DNA from: Symbiodinium natans
Taxonomy: Eukaryota; Sar; Dinophyceae; Suessiales; Symbiodiniaceae
Assembly (NCBI GenBank): GCA_905221605.1
Contig: CAJNDS010001180.1
Coordinates: forward strand, 665,725 to 720,724
Reading direction: 5' to 3'
Length of the DNA: 55,000 nt
The notes beneath the pieces were generated by a model that saw nothing but the letters and a program-made list of their open reading frames with translations, was not told the origin of the DNA and searched no databases. Within the stretch, counting starts at the first letter, position 1. Each line of letters starts with the position of its first letter. This document shows, piece by piece, positions 19,491 to 30,606 of this stretch. Both the position numbers and the translations under genes were made by a program.

Positions 19491-22400
19491 CAGCCCAAGG
19501 ACACCATGGCCATCAAGCCAGAGCTACCGCCAGAGTGCAAGCCAGGGGGCCCAAAAAAAAGAGGTTTCGGGTTTAGGGTTTAGGGTTTCGGGTTTGGGGT
19601 TTAGGGTTTAGGGCACCAGGGTGTCAATTTGCAAAGGCCTCGGCCCGTTCCCACAGATGTTGGGTCGCGGTTCAAGGTACAGAAAGCTTGGGGGCGTGTG
19701 ACTGTTTTCATATGGTGTTGGATGGTTCCATACGGGTTTTCAATCCAGCTTCCGGGGGGGGGGGGGGGGGGGCCCCTACGTCTGTGCCCTTGGGTTTCGG
19801 GTAACCCTTGAAGAACACTGCAGCTAGTTGATTCTACACCAGAAATATGATTCTTGAATACTTCGATCGAAGAAGGGTCTTTGAGAGCCCCGCCCCCCCC
19901 CCCCCCCCGTGGGACCGGGGTGCAGTGGGAATGGGGCATGCTGAGGCTTGAGAGCCCCCCCCCCCCCCCCCCCGTGGGACCGGGGTGCAGTGGGAATGGG
20001 GCATGCTGAGGCCCCACAGCTTTGACAAGATTTGCTTCAAGGACGGCTCTGTTCTCCGCAGACTTCAGTTTAGGGGTTCATGGGCTTTTTCAGGGGTTTT
20101 GCGAGTTCAGGGGGTTTAGGGTTCAGGGGTTTGGCGTTCAGGGGTTTAGTGTTGCCAGGGCTTCGGGATGAGGAGGGATGAGGAAGGCCGAACTTGAGAG
20201 AAGGAGTGCTTGTTCGAATCCCTGGATGAGGTCTGGGTTCACCGTGGAGGGCATTCGTTGTGCTGGAACTGCTCCTCCACTCCTTTTGAGGAAATGCGCT
20301 TAGAGGGCGCAACCTCAAGGAAAGCTTCCACAAAAAGGAAGCCATAACCTTGGTCACAATGCATTGCTACAACCCCCCGACCCCCCTGACCCCCCCCCCC
20401 CCCCGCGACCCGAAAACGAAGCCCTAAACATGGCACAAAGTGCCCACAGGTACCCTGAGCAAGAGCAAGCCCTCGAGAATCACACAGCGAACCCTGAAGC
20501 CCCAAACCCTGAACCCCTAAACCCGGAAAACTTCCCTAGGCCCCCTAAACCCCCAAAACAGCTGTAGCCCGAAGCTCCTTGGACCCTAAACCCTAAACCC
20601 TAATTACCTGAAGCTCCTTTTGTTTTGAAGGACTACAAGGCACAGGATGGACCATGGTTCGTTTGCGCCCGAAGCCCTGGAGGGGGTGATTTGGGGGTTG
20701 GGGGTTTAGGGGTTTAGAGCGTATATCCCTGCACCCTAAACCCTAAATCCTAAAACCCTAAACCCTAAACCCTAAACCCTAAACCCTAAACCCTAAACCC
20801 TAAACCCTAAACCCTAAACCCTAAACCCTAGACTAAACCCTACACCCTAAAACCTCAACTCCAGGGGTTAGGGGTGTGTTTAGGGCTTTTGGGGTTTTGG
20901 GGGGGAGGGGGAGGGGTTCCGATGCATAGACACCACAGGAGTCGGGTCCAAAAGCGGAGTATGTCCATAGAACATTCCCCGAAATGCAAGAATCCCGTGT
21001 TTCAAGGAACACCCCTAAAAGGCCACCCCTCTATTTTTTGGAAGACGCCCTTGTACTTGCTTGACCAGTAGCTTCCAGGTCGCCATCTTGACCAGAGCCC
21101 TACGCTCCACTTTTGTCTTGCATGCCATCATCTGCAGCGCGCACATATAGGGCTTAGGGGTTAGGGTCACGGGAGTACTTCGTGTGACAAGCACTTGCCA
21201 GTAGCGGATGGTGGGTTTCTTTCTCAGAAAGGAACTTTGGGTTCAAAGTTTAGCTGGTTGAGCTGGTTTGGGGATCGCATGGTTTCAGCATGTGGGCATG
21301 TCCAAAAATAGGAGCACACCCCACGAAGACACGCCCCAAAATACTAGAGTCCTTATTCTAGTGACCCACCGGAAAGGGTGCCCCCCTTTTTTCAAGGGAA
21401 ACCCCTATGTCAACCGAAGCAGTCGACCCGCCGAGGCACATCGCAAGTGAGATGGGTTGCCGCCTCGGCTCCTGAAGTCCTGAGCCCTAAACCCTACACC
21501 CCGTCAGGGTTTAGGGCCACAGTGTAGGGCTTGTAAGACGTTCAAAGAAACATGGGGGATATGGAGGCAAGACACCAAAGAATCAGGACGCGATTGTCGG
21601 AAGCCATATTAAACTTGCAAGTTTCGCCTTGGCCTCTCGTGCATCCTTGAGACCTCAGCCGAAAAGCCTCTCGACGCCTCAAAATTGATATCAGCTTGAA
21701 GGCAGAAGCCAGCTTTCCTGATAGCAGAGTGCCATTGGAGTCGAGCCATTTTTGCTTTGCACCCTGGAGCCTGCAGCTTTCAAAGCGCAAAGTCGAGTGC
21801 TTCGTGTGTTCATAGCAATAGCGACGGCTTGGACAAACACTACATGTCGAGGCCTGTGCGGTCCTGCATGCGTATGAACTGGAAACCTTGTAGCTCAGGC
21901 GTGTCGTAACTGGTCTCACAGCATAGCTACCCGAAGGTGCAACCTTGACTCGGGAGACCATTCTAGACACAGGCGAAAGCCCAAGACTGAGCGCCATGGA
22001 TTTCAGCCAATCGCTGAGCCTGCAGAGCAGGCGACTTGCGATCACATGGCCACTTGCCTCCGACAAGGGCACATCGAAGCATGAGCGATCCCCCAAAAAA
22101 CCCTGCACTGCACTCCCAACTTGGGATGCTTTCCCCTTATACGAACAGCCCTTAATAAGAATGATAGTAGGGTGTACTAGAATCCCTAAAAAGGACTGTT
22201 GGTATAAGGGGGATCATCCCAACTCCCAAAACTCGGAATACCCCAACCCTCGGATTGTCAACAAGGGGGGAGAGGCCTTTCCAAGTCTCTCTCGAGTTGC
22301 CATCTAAGAGGCCTCGACATCTGGGCATTTCCAAAAAACATAGAGGTGCCCCTAATATAACCCGCCCCCCCTTTCCGTTCCCAAAAAAAGCAAAAATAGT

Positions 22401-22716
22401 TCAAACACCGAATCCTCACCATAGGAACCCCCGAAAACGAAGGGCCCAGCGAAACTCTGGTTAATCTCATCAGCACTCCCCAGCGCACCAAATCCTCCAT
22501 GAATGTAGGGGTTCAGGGTTTGGGGTTTGGGGTTTAGGGCTTAGGGCTTAGGGAACCGTGTCTGACCTATCTAAGCTTCCCACGTCTCAACACCCTCAAG
22601 TTCAAGCCATAGATGCGAGCACCTCATGATCCAGGAAGGACAAGGACATGGACGACGCAGGCACCCAGCAGATGCGGAGTCAGGCATTGAGGGAGCGACT
22701 TAGCGGCTCTCTGTGA
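19491..22716 (+). CDS. Candidate multi-exon gene, unknown product
   Basis: Best exons: 19491-19563 (NAGNAG acceptor, donor GAG|GTTTCGGG; includes KPELPPECKPGG), about 19657-19698, 20020-20067 (FDKICFKDGSVLRRL; donor CA|GTTTAGGGG), 20631-20685 (DYKAQDGPWFVCARSPGG; acceptor TTGTTTTGAAG) and a last exon 22635-22716 ending TGA (DMDDAGTQQMRSQALRERL). The first three join in phase. Links across 20686-22634 are not resolved. At least two introns start with the telomere motif. An upstream exon may begin at 18968. No domain recognised. Confidence 0.3.
19884..20012. repeat. Two tandem copies of a 65-bp unit with C run
   Basis: Each copy has a C run of 14-18 bases, then GTGGGACCGGGGTGCAGTGG and AATGGGGCATGCTGAGG. 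The second copy ends next to the acceptor of the exon at 20020. Confidence 0.85.
20754..20831. repeat. (CCCTAAA)n array
   Basis: About 11 nearly perfect units between candidate exons. Confidence 0.95.
21542..22108 (-). other. 188-codon open frame on - strand, status unclear
   Basis: ATG to stop on the - strand, the longest non-repetitive ATG frame on that strand apart from 4578-5279. Contains a Cys/His patch (CSVCPSRRYCYEHTKH) that resembles no defined finger, and a helical stretch SAFKLISILRRREAFRLR. The + strand is also open over much of it (21934-22090). May be antisense to + exons of the surrounding gene. Confidence 0.2.
22129..22231. mobile_element. Inverted-repeat element, CCCCTTATACTAACAG family
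   Basis: Left arm GGGATGCTTTCCCCTTATAC then AACAGCCCTTAATAAG; right arm CCTAAAAAGGACTGTTGG then TATAAGGGGGATCATCCC. Arms are about 40 bp and pair well; total about 103 bp, no open frame. Sister copies at 31844-31953, 44618-44681 and 9991-10066. Confidence 0.65.
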
Positions 22717-22815
22717 ACGAGCTGAGAACCCCTCTGCCTAGAACTGCGCGCCCCTCCCAAAGACTTAGCCATAAGGCTTAGGGCCTCTTTACAGGCAGTT
22801 TTTATTAAACCCGAA

Positions 22816-22874
22816 CCCTAAACCCTAAACCCTAAACCCTAAACCCTAAACCCTAAACCCTAAACCCTAAACCC
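22816..22874. repeat. (CCCTAAA)n array ending at an acceptor
   Basis: Eight units running into CCCCCAG at 22871-22877. The open stretch after it (LLKLLVELRRRIAVV) is a weak exon candidate. Confidence 0.9.
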
Positions 22875-23164
22875 CCAGTGCTGTTGAAGCTCTTAGTGGA
22901 GCTCCGCAGGCGCATTGCGGTGGTGCCAATGGGCCAGTCAAGCCGTCCCAGCCTTCGCCACTCAGATCGCGTCACGAAATAGGCTGAGCGACGGTACCCA
23001 GAGAGAATGGAGCAATTCAGAGTCATAGGTGTGGTCCTCTGCTGAAGAGGGCTGGAGTTGCCCCCAAGGTTCACGAGAAGCAGCTCAGAAAACCGGCTGA
23101 GGACCTTTCAAGTAGGGAAGAGGGAATGGAGGCTTCCTAGCAAGACTCGAAGCTTCAATTTCAG

Positions 23165-26027
23165 GGTATGATGTGGACGCAGATCCGGAGTACCAGTTCT
23201 TTCAGATCGGCCCTTTTAGCTGGTATTAGTAAGATCGTGGGCTTCAAGGTCTTGGAAGGGCCAAGGATCTTGTTAGGTTCGTTCACTTCTCAGCTCTTCG
23301 GAGGCCTGCGCCGCTTCAGCGAAAGCACTTCCATTGGAAGCTCTGAACCTGAAGCAACTTCGAAGCAACAGGACACCCTGATAGCAGCGTGCGTCGTTGA
23401 TTTCTCCGGCAACAAGATCGGAGACAAAGGCGCTTCTTGCACTCCGGATCACATGGGGCTTTAAATTGCTCTCCGGATCACATGGGACGTCTCACAGTAA
23501 GCTACCCAGAAGCACTGACGCTCGTTTCAGGTTCGCCCGAATGACCCGAGGCAAGAAGTCAGCCATCAACCTTGACCTGCTACAAAAAAAGAAACACTGC
23601 CCCAGGGTGTCACAGTCTCCTGTCGCTTCTCTTTGAGCTCCCTGGCGTGAAGTACGCGCCGCGACTTTTGCAGTTTTTGCAGCAGTGGCCTGTCGCAGGG
23701 TGCAGGATACAGCGCTTGCGAGGGCCGGCCGGTAGCTGTCGGTGTTGGAGGTTTGTGAGGGAAGTTGGATGAGGGACTCGGGTTCGGAAAATTTGCCTTG
23801 TCTGCTCCCTGCCCATTTAAGGGATCTTGAAAGGATCCCACAAGATCCCCAACTTCCCGACTTAAAGCCGGGGAGGTTTAGACCTTCAGATATCGACAAC
23901 TTCTGGGGGAACCGAACGCCAAAACCCTCAGGAGAATGATCAGCCCAACTCCCCCCCACCCCCGTTTTGATGGAAACCCCGCCCCCTCCCCCCCCCCTGC
24001 TTCCGACAAAGCCCCCCCCGTTTCCTGAAGAGCTTGTGTGCGAGTCGTTCAGACGAGGCTCCGCATAGGCGCTGACAAGCTGAAGCTGCACAGGCGCCAG
24101 CGAAGTAAGGGCAGACTTGGGAGCCACCCCCCCCCCCCCCCCCCCCCACCCCAAATACAATACCTATAGATACCTTGTAGTGTCCCTCCACAGTAAGGGA
24201 GACTTCGGAGGCCCCCTCTCTAGGCTCCAGGGTTCTCAGAAATTTTCTTCGGCGTCGGATTGCTTCAAGATTCTGAGCCGGGCTCTCCTGTCTCAGTCTG
24301 AAAGGTTGCTGCCCAGCATAGGTTCCAGGTTCCGGAAGATGTGAGACAGTTCCGGCCCCTTTGAAGGAATCACCTCGGAAGAGCGGCGGGCCAGACCCTC
24401 ATGCATTTCTTGGGCCAGACGGCCTCTTAGCCGGAGTTGGGCACCGCATTCCTTTTCGACTTTTTCGTTAGAATTTGGCATCCTAGCATGTTGCCACCTC
24501 CACGCAACTTTGCATGTGAGCATCGGGTTCTCTGCGGATGTCTGTAGTGCCGGAGGAGCATCCGCTGAATGAGCTGCACCTCTCCCACAATTTCATCACC
24601 CGAGAGGGCGCTGTGGACATCCTGAAGGGTGTGGCTGCTCGGCTAGAAAACCCTCGGAGCTTTTGCCAGCAAAAAAGACGCCAACAAAAATCAGGGGTCG
24701 AAGTTGCCAAATTAGTGTCCCCTGGCCCTTATCAGTTCTCCCCATCTAAGCGTTGTCCGAGCTACTCCCCATTCCAATTGCATCCCCTCTGTTCGCTACG
24801 CTCGTGCTGCGGAGTGCCAGGCGACGGGTGACGAATAACGCAGGAAGGTTCGCAACATGTCCCCCCCGTCCACATGTATATAGCAGCGAATCACTGCCTT
24901 CATGAGGGTTTAGGGTTTGGGGTACCCACCCGCTCAACGAAGTCCCGGAGTTCAGGCGTGGAACCCGCGATATCCTGCCACGCTGCATCTCGCTTGCAGA
25001 GAGGTTCAGTTGAAACTTAACTAACAAGACACCACATCCTTACGTCCACCAATCCTTAGCGCCACGAGCCTCCGTGACTCCACCGCTCGCAACTGGCAAC
25101 CCGAAACCCTAAACCCGAAAACCCGAGACCCTCAAAAACCCTCCACCCCTTAAAAAGAAATTGACGGAGGCGAGACAGCCTCGGCCGCTTAAAGTACGTG
25201 CCCCTTTGGCTGCGCCTGGCGACGCGGCCGCAAGTGGCAGAGTTCGGGTTTCAGGCTTTTGGGTTTAGGGCACCATAATTGGCTTGGGCTGCCATAGGGT
25301 TTCCAGTTTCGCTTGAGAATGCCCCTGAGCCCTGCCAAAAGAACCGCAAAAGTTGTTAAGAGTCATCTTCAAAGTTTCAGCTTCCTTGGAGCTTGTTGGA
25401 TTGAGGAGTCGGATGCCCTGAGTCCTGAGTTGAATTTGAAAAAAAGAGAGGGTTGCGAACATAGGGCGACCCCCTAAAATAGACGCCCAAATCGTACAGT
25501 AGGATCCCCTTATCATAAGGCCCCCTCCAGTGAGGTACCTCTAATTTCGGAAGTCCCCCAAATCCGTGCCCATGCATCTGCACCCTTTTTGCCTTCCAAG
25601 GAGACCAACATGATCTCCGATCCGGATGGCCTCCTTGTTCAAGCTGAGCAACTTGGGAGTCCCACAGCCCTAAACCCTAAACCCTATACCCTATACCCTA
25701 TAAACCCTAAACCCTAAACCCCCCCGGTCCTCCCCGAAACTCCGCGCCACACCGGCACAGACCAAAGGGGACCCAGGGCTCTCAGAGGAAGACCTCCCGC
25801 GCGATTTCGCGCTCCGCCAAAAACCTGGCAAGTCCGCCCAAGCAAAGGAAAAGCCCTAAACCCCAAACCCTAAACCCTGAACCCCTCTCGTTTCTTAAGG
25901 CAGAAGATGCACGAGGCTCGGCGCAGTGTTGGCGAAGGACTTGGCGCGTTCTCGTTTTCCACGCTGGGCTCTTTGTCTCGGTCTCAAGGGGGGTTTCCAT
26001 GCATTCCTAGAATTTCCTAGGCATTAG
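23165..26027 (+). CDS. Leucine-rich-repeat protein gene (RNI-like LRR), partial model
   Basis: Exons with support: 23165-23222 (acceptor CAATTTCAG; YDVDADPEYQFFQIGPF), LRR-coding sequence around 23290-23440 (KALPLEALNL in one frame, VVDFSGNKIGDKGA in another), 24031-24104 (donor GTAAGG), 24548 to about 24640 (LNELHLSHNFITREGAVDIL), 25601-25660, 25786-25831 and 25904-26027 (TAG). Junctions 24104/24548, 25660/25786 and 25831/25904 keep phase. The motif LxxLxLxxNxIxxxGAxxL is that of ribonuclease-inhibitor-type LRRs, which form protein-binding solenoids. The frame change near 23355 means an unrecognised tiny intron, an indel or decay. Start not found. The - strand has competing open stretches at 24293-24482 and 24930-24992. 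Confidence 0.5.
23442..23486. repeat. 16-bp direct repeat, 29-bp spacing, in LRR region
   Basis: CTCCGGATCACATGGG occurs at 23442-23457 and 23471-23486. The 29-bp duplication puts a TAA in the LRR frame; without it the frame would run to a GTAAGC donor at 23504. Confidence 0.85.
25669..25725. repeat. CCCTAAA and CCCTATA units
   Basis: CCCTAAA with three CCCTATA variants in the intron after 25660. Confidence 0.85.
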
Positions 26028-26113
26028 ATATTAAGTCTTAAGCTTCATTGTAGTACAGGGAGGTTAAAGGGCCGTTCGTTCGAGTCTGGTCTTGCCTCGG
26101 ATCGGCGATTGCT

Positions 26114-26674
26114 ATGTCGCGCGTCTATCCGCCAGCGACCGTGGCCCAGACCCCCCTAAAAAGGTCCAAAAAGTAGATCCCCTTAAGGGTTCCTAAAAAT
26201 GACCCCAATAGTAGTAGAGGGATGGGATCCCCTTAAGGGTCCTAAAAATGACCCAAGAGTACAAGGGTACTATTTGGGGGCTCTACCTTTTTGGATCCTC
26301 CCAGGGGTCTCTGGATGCAGAGAGGACATCAGATGGCGAACACTTCGGAGAAGGCCATCTGCGAGATTTGGAGCCCAGATTCAGGCGCAGGGAAGGGTCA
26401 GGTCGCCTGAGTTGACTTAGGGTCTTGGCTTTTGGGTTTTGGGTTTAGGGTTTAGGGTTTAGGGCTTAGGGTTTAGGGTTTAGTGTTTAGGGTTTAGGGT
26501 TTAGGTCTTAGGGGGTTTAGGATTCCAGGCTTGAGTCGACAGGAGTTCAGGGCCTTTGCCAAACTTGCGAGGGCCTTCACTTGGCGGCCTTTGCATCTGA
26601 TGGAGTTTTCGCTGCACAGCTGCAAATTGCCAGCTGGCACGAGCATCGATAAATACATGAATGAAGAAATCTAG
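26114..26674 (+). CDS. Candidate three-exon gene, 85 residues
   Basis: Exons 26114-26163 (ATG; begins MSRVYPPATVAQTPLK), 26321-26396 (acceptor CTGGATGCAG) and 26543-26674 (acceptor GAGTCGACAG, ends TAG) join in phase. The product is basic in the middle (RTLRRRPSARFG), with a hydrophobic/aromatic C-terminal half (FTWRPLHLMEFSLHSCKLP). Starts 87 bp after the proposed stop of the LRR gene, on the same strand. Exon 2 is open in all three frames, which weakens the case. No family recognised. Confidence 0.3.
26439..26512. repeat. TTTAGGG array in an intron
   Basis: About 10 units with minor variants, inside the second intron of 26114-26674. Confidence 0.9.
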
Positions 26675-26851
26675 TTTCATATACATATTTATATATATAT
26701 GTATATTCTACATTTATACTTTTCATTGTCTTATGTAGCAAGCACTGTTTAAATTCTGCTTGCCACCAGTTGTACCGAATATGACCATGTTGAGAAGAAG
26801 CCGCGTGGCTCCGCATCATCCTAGAAATAGACACCCTACACCCCCAACCCC

Positions 26852-26912
26852 AAACCCTAAACCCTAAACCCTAAACCCCAAACCCTAAACCCTAAACCCT
26901 AAACCCTAACGC
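26852..26912. repeat. (CCCTAAA)n array ending at an exon
   Basis: About 8 units; the last runs into the acceptor at 26914. Confidence 0.9.
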
Positions 26913-26914
26913 AG

Positions 26915-26967
26915 GCCTTTGCTCCGCCACCCGGTGCGACTACGCTCACGGCGCGCACTGCGCCATG
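26915..26967 (+). CDS. Exon with half of a possible CCCH zinc finger
   Basis: Directly after a CCCTAAA array, acceptor AACGCAG opens a frame reading LCSATRCDYAHGAHC. C-x4-C-x3-H with YAHG is the second half of a CCCH-type RNA-binding finger; the first Cys would have to come from an upstream exon that I did not find. ATG|GTGCAC is a possible donor. Short motif, so a chance match is possible. Confidence 0.3.
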
Positions 26968-27293
26968 GTGCACTTGACCTATCCTCGCCGGCAGCGCCTC
27001 CCCGCCGCGCCTTGTCACGCATTTTTTAAGCATATAGGTGCCCTGCAAAATTCCCAAGCCCTACATAATTTCATTTACGGCATACTTTTATTATGCAATA
27101 GTACATAATATGGCTCTTTGAACGTCACATGAGAAATACATATCTGTCTAGCTACACCACTGCCTGGAGAGGAGACAAAAGTCCCGCCCGAGGCGGGGGC
27201 GGTGCGCGTTGTGCCCTTTTTGGGGTTTTGGAGGGCGGAGGTGTCATGGGTTGGTCTTCGGGGGCTCCTTTTTTTTTTCTGTCTTTTTTGCAG

Positions 27294-27426
27294 GAAATGC
27301 GAGCTCCAGGGGCTCAAAATCACCTTGGGTGATGTCGGCAGTGGCTTTTTAAAGTGTCCCTCGGAGCATTTTGACACCTACTCTCCAGGCCAAAGCATGG
27401 CGGGATCGCCCTGGCGAGGTGGCTGA
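27294..27426 (+). CDS. Candidate exon behind a strong acceptor
   Basis: A 27-base T-rich tract and TTTTTTGCAG precede a frame of 43 codons (KCELQGLKITLGDVGSGFLK near its start) to TGA at 27424. CGAG|GTGGCT just before the stop could be a donor instead. Two Cys, Gly/Ser-rich end. Unrecognised. Confidence 0.3.
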
Positions 27427-28041
27427 GTCTGCATCTGAATTCTCAAGCCTTTATGACAGGGTTCTTAAAGGGAGGGGGGGCATGTAACCCAAGGCTGCCC
27501 GATGCTCCCTACTCCCTAAGGCTCCCTAATCTTCCCTAAGGTTCCCTGGGTATACCACCCCAAACCCCTCTCCCTAAACCCTAAACGCAAACCATGAACC
27601 CTAAAGCCTTAAGAACCTTATAACTTTATCAACGTTGAAAGGGCCACCAAACGGCCCTTGGTTTTTTCAACAACCCCAGCATCTACTTCTTTGTCTTTGA
27701 ACTGCTGAGAGCACCCAGAGCGATTATTTTAGAGTAGTACACCCTGAACCCTGAACCCTAAACCCTAAACCCCAAACCCTACAAAAGAGCCCTGGCAAAG
27801 GCCGCCTCGTGGGCGCTTCCTGGCTCGAAAGCAGCTCCGCCCGTGCCGCTTGAGCCGATCTAGCAAAACATATTTCCGCCCATGTGTGTGCTTTATATAC
27901 GTGTTGAGGCCAGCAACCTGTTTCGGGTTTGGGGTTTAGGGTTTATAGGGTTTTGGGTTTGGGGTTCAGGGCTTGCCCCAATACTCAAACTCTTGAGGGA
28001 GCTGTGTTCTCTCTTATTCCTCCCTCGTCCCCCATGCGTAG

Positions 28042-28202
28042 CATTCCCAAGGAGGCCGAAGCCGCCCCCGAAATCGAGCGCGCCCGCGGGCGCGGGCTTC
28101 GCCGCTCCCCTGAAGAAGGCCCCGGGAGTGTGCACGATGCAAGGCACACCAGAGCACAAAAAAGCAGGCGCATCAGTGGGAAAGTTCTTCCGTCAACCCT
28201 AA
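28042..28202 (+). CDS. Candidate Lys/Pro/Ala-rich exon
   Basis: Acceptor CCCATGCGTAG after a pyrimidine-rich stretch. Three frames are partly open; the most protein-like runs 52 codons (GAGFAAPLKKAPGVC) to TAA at 28200, ending GKFFRQP. The stop lies at the first unit of a CCCTAAG/CCCTAAA array (28196-28290). Confidence 0.22.
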
Positions 28203-28407
28203 GCCCTAAACCCTAAGCCCTAAGCCCTAAGCCCTAAGCCCTAAACTCTAAACCCTAAACCCTAAAACCTAAACCCTAAACCCTAAACCCCTTGCTTTTT
28301 AGGGAAAGTTCTCTTCCTGTTCCCTTGTTCGCATCATGGGGATCAAGCGCGTTTGGGAGCATGTCGGCAAGCTATAGGTCTTGGAGCCGCCTCCTTCCGA
28401 CCCTTAG

Positions 28408-28472
28408 GGTTTAGGGTTTAGGGTTTGGGGTTTAGGGTTTAGGGTTTAGGGTTTAGGGTTTAGGGTTTGGGG
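28408..28472. repeat. TTTAGGG array
   Basis: About 9 units with two TTTGGGG variants. Confidence 0.9.
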
Positions 28473-28591
28473 TTAAACCGACTAGACCCTCCCCCCAAAA
28501 CCCTACTAAACCCTACCCACCAAACCCTGCAAACCCCCTTCAAAACAAACCCTCTCAACCCTACAAACCCTCAGAATCCCATTCCAACACC

Positions 28592-28738
28592 ATGCAGAAC
28601 CCGCTGAACGGAGGCCCTGGCTCCCTGTCCTTGGGCCGAGATGAAGAAGGCGCCAGCATGTTCCGTTTGACTAACCCAGCCTTGCCCGCAACAAATCGTA
28701 CTGGGACGGGGGAGGGGTGTGAGGGAGAAAATCCTTGA
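28592..28738 (+). CDS. Candidate small ORF or first exon, 48 residues
   Basis: ATG in a good context (CACCATGC) to TGA at 28736-28738. Begins MQNPLNGGPGSLSLGRDEEG. A GTGTGA donor at 28719 would make it a first exon. Directly abuts the 42-bp repeat array. Confidence 0.25.
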   Translation: MQNPLNGGPGSLSLGRDEEGASMFRLTNPALPATNRTGTGEGCEGENP

Positions 28739-29815
28739 GGCCCCGCATGCGGGCCCTGAAGGATTGCAAAACATGCTTCAGGCCCTGCATATGGGCCCTG
28801 GGGTAAAAAAAACAATCCTTCAGGCCCCGCATGTGGGCCCTGACTTCAGCCCCTCATGTGGGCCCTGAAGGATTCCAAAAAATCATTCAGGCCTCGCATG
28901 TGGCCCCTGAAGGATTCCAACAAATCATTCAGCCCCCGCATGGGGGCCTTGAAGGATTCCAAAAAATCATTCAGGCCCCGCATATTCCAAAATGTCATTC
29001 AGCCCCCGCATGCGGGCACTGAAGGATTCCAAAACATCATTCAGGCCCCGCATGTGGGGCCTGAAGGACACCAAAAAGTCGCTCAGCCCCCGCATGTGGG
29101 CCCTGAAGGATTCAAAAAATCATTCAGCCCCCGCATGTGGGCCCTGAATTATCCGAAGTCATTCAGGCCCCCCATGTGGGTGCTGAAGGATTGCAAAAAT
29201 CATTCAGCCCCCGCATGTGGAAAAAATCATTCAGCCCCAGCATGTGGGCCCTGAAGGATTCCAAAAAGTCATTCAGCCCCCGCATGTGGGCCCTGAAGGA
29301 TTCCAAAAAGTCATTCAGGCCCCGTATGTGGGCTCTGAAGGACTCCAAAAAGTCATTGAACCCCCGCATGTGATCCCTGAAGGATTCCAAGAAATCATTC
29401 AGGCCCCGCATGTGGGCCCTGAAGGATTCCAAAATTTCATTCAGCCCCCGCATGTGGGCCCTGAAGGATTCCACGAAGTCATTCAGGCCCCGCATGTAGG
29501 CCCTGAAGGATTCCAAGAAATCACTCAGCCCCTGCATGTGGGGCCTGAAGGACACCAAAAAATCACTCAGCCCCCCATTCAGCCCCCCCATGTGGGATTC
29601 CAAGACATCATTCAGCCCCCGCATGTGGGCCCTGAAGGACTCCAAAACATCATCAGCCACCGCATGTGGGCCCTGAAGGATTCCAAAAAATCACTCAGCC
29701 CCAGCATGTGGGCCGTGAAGGATTCCAAAAAATCATTCAGCCACCGCATGTGGGCCCTGAAGGATTCCAAAAAATCACTCAGGCCCCGCATGTGGGTCCT
29801 GAAGGATTCCAAAAG
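28735..29815. repeat. 42-bp minisatellite, about 25 copies
   Basis: Unit: GATTCCAAAAAATCATTCAG then CCCCGCATGTGGGCCCTGAA then G. Copies vary at scattered positions and a few are truncated. Because 42 is a multiple of three and the unit lacks stops in several frames, long frames result on both strands (+ 14-residue repeat HVGPEGFQKIIQAP; - repeat FLESFRAHMRGLND). These are best read as repeat by-products. The array ends at a G run (29829-29851). Confidence 0.95.
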
Positions 29816-29979
29816 CCCTTCAAACCCGGGAAGGGGGGGGGGGGGGGGGGGTTGGGATGACCCCTTGCACCCCCTTGGACCGACATTGGCTCTTCAAGAA
29901 TGTTCAGAGCGGCCTTTGGGGCACCATACCTACAGCTATGCTTACATGCAATTCTCGATATATCCGTACGTATGTATGT

Positions 29980-30560
29980 ATATATATATATATGTAGTAT
30001 CCATGCATATATGTACAATGTTGCAGCCGTTTTAGTGAAAAGGGGCACGATTATGCGCTTTTCCGGAAATCTTATAGGGGACCCCCCTTGTGATGAGGGT
30101 GGCCCTCGATTATGCGATGTTGCCGGGCCGGGGATGAAGGGCGGGGGGCCGGGGAGCGAAAAACTAAAAAAGTTTTGAATAAGAACTCCGGATTTTTGGT
30201 GTCCAGCTTTTTTTAATTCCTCTTAAAAACAATTTTCCAAGGGAGTAGCCCACGAGCTGCCCTGATTCGCTTTTATAGTAATTGTTTCGGTTACCCGCGT
30301 TAATCCGCAGCCCCCTGGCCAGGGAGCTACGAAGCCTGGAAAGCTTAGACCCTCAAGCTTCGAGGCTTCCCCTCAACCCTCGACCCCTAGCCGCCCTACC
30401 CCCAGCCCCCGTCCCAGACCCCACATTATTCAGGATCCCTGAAAACCCGAAAATTGTTTTGGGGGGGAGGGACCCTGCGCACGAAAGCGAGTCCAACATT
30501 ACACATATACATGCACGTATATATATATATATATACATGTACAGATATATCTAGAACCCT
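29980..30560. other. No gene resolved; TA microsatellites
   Basis: (TA)n at 29979-29993 and 30515-30545. An open frame after CCGCAG at 30310 is Pro/Ser/Leu-rich in two frames and is not called. Confidence 0.4.
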
Positions 30561-30606
30561 AATCCCTAACACAATCTCCCGGACCTTTATATGCCCTGCT
30601 GCACAG

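Noticed and set aside
23492-24160. 222-codon - strand ORF
   Set aside because: Crosses two C/G homopolymer tracts and is antisense to the LRR exons; likely a shadow.
28336-28374. MGIKRVWEHVGKL as the start of an XPG/FEN1-type nuclease
   Set aside because: Only a few residues resemble that N-terminus and a stop follows at once; no further family motif nearby.
28856-30035. Long + and - ORFs over the 42-bp array (up to 272 codons)
   Set aside because: Openness follows from a 42-bp unit without stops in several frames; both strands are open, so it is not evidence of coding.
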